Origin: an uncultured Alphaproteobacteria bacterium | GTDB taxonomy: Bacteria; Pseudomonadota; Alphaproteobacteria; Methylaequorales; Methylaequoraceae | DNA length: 64,000 bases | Reading direction: 5' to 3' | Assembly: GCA_902550225.1 (NCBI GenBank) | Contig: CACCYL010000003.1 | Span: 70,213-134,212 of the forward strand | Shown here: piece by piece, positions 61,101-64,000 of the stretch | How the letters are laid out: each line of letters opens with the position of its first letter | How positions within the stretch are numbered: position 1 is the first letter of the stretch | Program-made: the position numbers and the translations under genes | The notes under the pieces: generated by a model | Told to the model about the DNA's origin: nothing | What the model saw: the letters and a program-made list of their open reading frames with translations, nothing else | Databases searched by the model: none

Positions 61101-64000
61101 ACATTTACAGATAATTGAGATATATCTAATGTGTGAGATCCTCCTGTTAATGTATAATTTGAAGACTTTCCACCAGAACCATCCGAAATAGAGAGACTTC
61201 CAAGGCTAATTGCTTTATTCATTTCAACTGTTGCATTTGGGACTGTTCCCGAGCCAGATAGTGTTAAATTTTCACCACTTACTAAGTTGCTTATACTTAA
61301 ATTTGTGCTTGAAGCGTTGTTAGTCCCGTCAAAAGCTCTTACCCCACTTAAACCAATCACACGTTCTGTGACATTTACGGTGGCAGCGGATAATGTATAG
61401 TTTGAACCAACACCTGAACTGTTGTCTATTGTTAAGCCCGATGTGTTAACTGTTTTTCCAGTTCCAACGTCAGCACTAGATATTGTGCCAGTTCCTGAAA
61501 GTGATAGTGTATCCGATCCAGCCAGATTCGAAAAGCTTGAAAGGTTGCTTGACGCTACATTTGTTGTCCCGTCATAGGTTTTTGTTCCTGAAACTGTTGT
61601 TGATCTTGGAACAATTGTCATAGTTAGCGTTCCATTTGTTAAAGTATAATTTGTTGCTATTCCAGAACCATCTGATATTGCCAATGTGTTTGTATTCACA
61701 ATAGTCCGGCTACCAGCGGCTGGAGAATCCAAAACGCCACTTCCTGTTAACCCAAGTGTCTCTCCAGAAACAATATTTGTAAAACTAAGGTCTGATCCAG
61801 AAGCTGTCCTTGTTGAATCATAAGCTCTTGAGCCAGATAAATTTAATGGACGTTGCGTAATATCAGAACTTGCTGAAGCTATCGAATAGTTGCTTGCTTG
61901 TCCAGAATTGTCAACCAATGAAAGCCCCGAAGTCGACAAAGTTCTAGCATTTCCTACATTTGCTGATGAAACAGTTCCAGATCCAGAAACAGATAACGTT
62001 TCAGACCCTACTATGTTTGTGAACGTAGTAATTTGACTGCCTTGAATCGTTGTATTACCGTCGTAAATTTTTGAACCAACAAGTGTTAATGGTCTTTGAG
62101 TTATATCAAAATTTGCACTTGAAATGCTATAATTACTGGCACTTCCTGTTCCATTCGCAAGAGCTAAAGTTCCAAGTGTCACTGTTTTGCCTGCACCAAC
62201 ATTCGAAGAATTTACAGAACCACTTCCTGAAACAGATAGCGTTTCAGAACCAACTAAATTTGAAAAAGTTGTCAAGTTGGAACCATCTACTGTTGTATTT
62301 CCATCATAAACCTTGCTTCCAGCTACCACAACTGGACGTTGTGTAACATTAATTTCAAGAGTTCCATTTAAAGTATAATTAGCAGCGGCACCGCTGTTAT
62401 CAGATAAAGTGAAGTTTACATCTGTTACACTCTTGTTATCACCAACGGCACTAGTGGTAATAGTCCCAGATCCAGACAAGTTAAGTGTTTCAGAACCTAT
62501 GAGTCCTGTTAATGATAAATTTGATGAAGATACTGATGTGTTCCCGTCGTAAACTTTTGATCCATTTACTCCTATAGATTTTTTGCTAACTGTTGTACTG
62601 TGGACTCCTCCTAAGAGTGTATAATTTGAAATTAATCCTCCATTACTTCCGTCTGAAAGTAACAGCGCAGTCGTATTAATTGAAGTTGATCCATAAGTTG
62701 AAGCATTTGGTGAAGAGGTCGAAATCGAGCCAGATTTATTTAAAGTCTCTGACCCTATTAGGCCGTTCAAACTAATACTTCCAGAAGAGACTGTGGTTGA
62801 TCCGTCGTAGGCCCTTGTTCCAGAAATACTTAATATTTTGTTATTGATTGTAAATGTCCCTGTACTTAAAGAATAGTTAGAAGCATTTGAAGTATTGTCC
62901 GCCAAACTCAGGCCAGTTGTATTTATTGTTTTTCCAACTCCTACATTTTTATCAGTTACTGAACCTGTTCCTGCAATTGATATAGACTCTCCTGAAACCT
63001 GACCAATTAACGTCAAGTCAGAACTTGCAACATCGGTTGTACCATCGTATTGTCTTGAACCCGAGAGTGTTATTGGCTTTGTGGTAATATCAAAAGTGCC
63101 GGAATCCAGAGTGTAATTAGAGGCCAAACCAATAGTTCCGTTGGTTCCATCAGATATTCCCAATGTATTAAGAGTAATAGATTTATTTGTTCCAACCGAT
63201 GGTAGCGAAACACTTCCCTCTCCGCTAATTGTAAGTGTTTCACCGCCGGCCGTGTTAACTGTATCAATTTGGCTGGCTAAAACCGTTCCCGTTCCATCAT
63301 ACACTTTCTCTCCACTTATACTTAGATTGCGACGAGTTATAGCAAAGCTTGTTGTTCCAATTATATAGTTGGATGCAGAATGTGAACCGTCGGAAAGGGA
63401 TAGACCAGATATGTTTATTGTTTTACCAGATCCGACATTTTTATCAGTTACTGAACCTGTTCCTGTGATTGAAATTGATTCACCTGTAATTTCTCCAGTA
63501 ACATCTAAATCTGAGCTACTAACGGTGGTAGTGGCATCATAAATTTTTTGACCTCCCACACTTACCCACTTTTGACTTATGTCAAATGTCCCTGTTGTCA
63601 AATTATAGTTGCTCGCTAATCCACCGCCAGAACCGTCGACTATTGCAATAGATCCTAACGTTATAGATTGGTTGTTTTGTACATTAGCCGATGAAACTGT
63701 TCCACTTCCGGAAAATGCAAGTGTTTCTCCACTTGTAGTATCGTTGGTGACCAAATCAGATGAACTTACCGTTGTAGTGCCATCATAAACTCGAGACCCT
63801 GAAAATGTTATGTCTTTTTTAGTTACATTGAACGTATGTGTTCCTCCGTCTAATTTATAATTAGATGATAAGCCAGGCGTCCCTCCTGATCCGTTTCCTA
63901 AGGTTAAACCAGATACATCTAATGTTTTTCCATTTGCGACATTTTTGTCACTTATAGTTCCATTACCAGTTAATGTTAAGTTTTCTCCTCCTTGAAGGTT
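57968..64000 (-). CDS. Giant YDG/MBG-repeat surface protein (5' end beyond window)
   Basis: The frame is open from the right edge to the stop at 57968, giving 2010 visible residues. The track start at 63754 is an internal TTG; upstream codons continue the same repeats. At least 22 modules of about 81 aa each start with G-S-R/K-x-Y-D-G-T/N-T, carry V-G-S-E-T-L-x-L-S-G-S-G, then SNYTL and end in TKRP or TQRP. The last module near the C-terminus is degenerate (GSRVAVENPSL). A 65-aa basic tail ends CVLRNGLCN, with two Cys. Such YDG repeats occur in large secreted adhesins (FhaB-like or autotransporter-associated); no translocator gene is visible here. Confidence 0.88.
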   Translation of the reverse strand, partial: NLQGGENLTLTGNGTISDKNVANGKTLDVSGLTLGNGSGGTPGLSSNYKLDGGTHTFNVTKKDITFSGSRVYDGTTTVSSSDLVTNDTTSGETLAFSGSGTVSSANVQNNQSITLGSIAIVDGSGGGLASNYNLTTGTFDISQKWVSVGGQKIYDATTTVSSSDLDVTGEITGESISITGTGSVTDKNVGSGKTINISGLSLSDGSHSASNYIIGTTSFAITRRNLSISGEKVYDGTGTVLASQIDTVNTAGGETLTISGEGSVSLPSVGTNKSITLNTLGISDGTNGTIGLASNYTLDSGTFDITTKPITLSGSRQYDGTTDVASSDLTLIGQVSGESISIAGTGSVTDKNVGVGKTINTTGLSLADNTSNASNYSLSTGTFTINNKILSISGTRAYDGSTTVSSGSISLNGLIGSETLNKSGSISTSSPNASTYGSTSINTTALLLSDGSNGGLISNYTLLGGVHSTTVSKKSIGVNGSKVYDGNTSVSSSNLSLTGLIGSETLNLSGSGTITTSAVGDNKSVTDVNFTLSDNSGAAANYTLNGTLEINVTQRPVVVAGSKVYDGNTTVDGSNLTTFSNLVGSETLSVSGSGSVNSSNVGAGKTVTLGTLALANGTGSASNYSISSANFDITQRPLTLVGSKIYDGNTTIQGSQITTFTNIVGSETLSVSGSGTVSSANVGNARTLSTSGLSLVDNSGQASNYSIASASSDITQRPLNLSGSRAYDSTRTASGSDLSFTNIVSGETLGLTGSGVLDSPAAGSRTIVNTNTLAISDGSGIATNYTLTNGTLTMTIVPRSTTVSGTKTYDGTTNVASSNLSSFSNLAGSDTLSLSGTGTISSADVGTGKTVNTSGLTIDNSSGVGSNYTLSAATVNVTERVIGLSGVRAFDGTNNASSTNLSISNLVSGENLTLSGSGTVPNATVEMNKAISLGSLSISDGSGGKSSNYTLTGGSHTLDISQLSVNVTGSRQYDGTKTVNSSDLNLTNLVSGETVSLTGAGTVADENVGANKTVTAGSLALTGPGAGNYTLSNFTTTFEITPRILNSSGTRIYDGSITANASDLSLSNLVGSETLNLSGSGTLLSAAVGNSKNVAKNTLSLSDNSGSASNYTLDGGTHLMNITQRPITLVASREYDGSNILDGASVSTTFTYSNLVGSEILSQTGTGTVSNKNVGSGKAVTVTNLSLLDGSGAASNYNLTSSTLTVTARPLSLSGSRVYDSTTSVAASDLSTMTNLVGSETIILSGNGVIGNKNVADSIALTNVSGLSLGDGSNGGLASNYTLSGGTHTVNVTKRPITISGSKIYDGSTNVQNSSISTISNRAGGETLNLNGSGTVDSAAVGTNKAISLGSLALADNSGLASNYELLSGSFDINVRDVTFVGTRHYDGTTDANTSNFTSTFSNLVSGENLNLTGSGSVASKNVASGQSISLGSIALANGTAASSNYNLTSAILDITKRPLDLTGTRIYDSSATAASSDLTTINNLVGSETIGLSGNGDLGNANVGDLKTLTNVSGLTISDGTNGGLAANYTLSGGTQTMSVTKRPITISGSRFYDGTTTVNGSDISTFNNTSAGETLGITGSGSVSNAISGTGKTIILGTLQLQDGTGLASNYSLSSGTFAINSRQLNVTGSRVYDNTTTVNGSDLAITTGVGSEIITLSGQGSVPDANVGSNKTVTQNTLSLVSANGSATNYTMGTISLSITKRPVDLSIEKIYDGTLDAPASGLQSNGISNTVGGQTLTLSGNGQMQNTNVGVGKNITSIGTLALGNGSGSASNYTLDGGNHSIDVTARATSASGSRFYDGTNIVNGNIFDSFTNTVGSDTITISGSGTIGSPGVGSKSVNIGSLTSAHPNYIITGASMNVTKRPINLLGSRVAVENPSLIVLAEELSITTANNESLTLTGQGSIQSNIPGSTQNISLGTLTFSDGTGSASNYTFSGGSFLLTLKHKLTFTQRIREILKKGRSGKNLILLPTKTSHRSVPAVAEKISISTPDQSITVAPCVLRNGLCN

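Noticed and set aside
62050-62346. 98-aa plus-strand ORF within the giant repeat gene, and similar ORFs at 63141-63368 and 63070-63267
   Set aside because: Out-of-frame readings of repeated coding DNA; no independent features.
63754-63754. TTG at 63754 as true start of the giant protein
   Set aside because: Upstream codons to the window edge are in frame, have no stop and continue the same YDG repeat, so this is an internal codon.
57968-64000. Repetitive DNA considered as a CRISPR array or tandem satellite
   Set aside because: The period is about 245 nt with variable DNA but conserved protein motifs in one open frame, so it is a repeat protein, not a CRISPR or non-coding array.

Overview
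The window is about 30% GC, very densely packed, and has short or negative intergenic spacing and few Shine-Dalgarno sites. Gene content points to a streamlined, free-living (probably marine) alphaproteobacterium of the SAR11/HIMB59-like type. Supporting signs are an IalB-type protein, a CarD-FdxA-SUV3-like helicase neighbourhood, acnA divergent from a full ccmABCDEFGHI set, and hemC-hemD-Mic60-like-hemY in one run. Also consistent are rsmB followed by a heparinase-family gene, and an SDHAF4/DUF1674 microprotein. The taxonomic call is an inference from content and order.

Layout. 1-2.4 kb: a truncated lipoprotein, gmhA, tRNA-Arg(CCU) and two tandem PagL-like lipid A deacylases, all on the minus strand. 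2.4-9.8 kb: M48 lipoprotein protease, CarD, ferredoxin, helicase, aconitase. 9.8-15.8 kb: complete System I cytochrome c maturation operon, including ccmD, which the ORF track missed. 15.8-27.7 kb: mixed housekeeping genes (pabC/pabB, FAD oxidoreductase, cyclic-nucleotide domain protein, an unrecognised 452-aa protein, YggT, folD, argG, ialB, two EamA transporters, aldo/keto reductase, Bax-inhibitor-1 protein). 27.8-34.6 kb: a fatty-acid/membrane-lipid modification island (SDR, SnoaL-like, DUF3833, MFS, CFA-synthase-like, DUF1365, amine-oxidase-like).

34.6-35.05 kb holds a compact promoter / 24-aa peptide or sRNA / perfect terminator unit and a facing 58-aa ORF. 35.05-38.8 kb is an envelope-lipid decoration cluster (small secreted protein, PAP2 phosphatase, ArnT-like transferase, GT2, LABN). 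38.8-43.3 kb: AlkA-like glycosylase, hemY, alpha-Mic60-like gene, hemD, hemC. 43.3-43.7 kb is the longest unexplained gap and carries a duplicated 5' end of hemC. 43.7-51 kb: tsaD, gpsA, YciI, acs, SDHAF4, rsmB, heparinase-like. 51-55.2 kb: surface-polysaccharide genes (nucleotide-sugar dehydrogenase, WecA/WbpL-like transferase, WbpM/CapD-like dehydratase). 55.2-57.9 kb: purH and an MFS/UMF1 transporter. 57.97 kb to the right edge: a giant, 5'-incomplete repeat protein built of YDG-type modules of about 81 aa.

The recurring theme is the cell envelope: lipid A deacylation and decoration, membrane lipid methylation, polysaccharide synthesis, a Mic60-like membrane shaper and a giant surface protein. 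The least explained pieces are the hemC 5' duplication, the 34.7-kb small transcript unit, the 452-aa protein and the giant repeat protein. No CRISPR array, insertion sequence, prophage or rRNA gene was seen.
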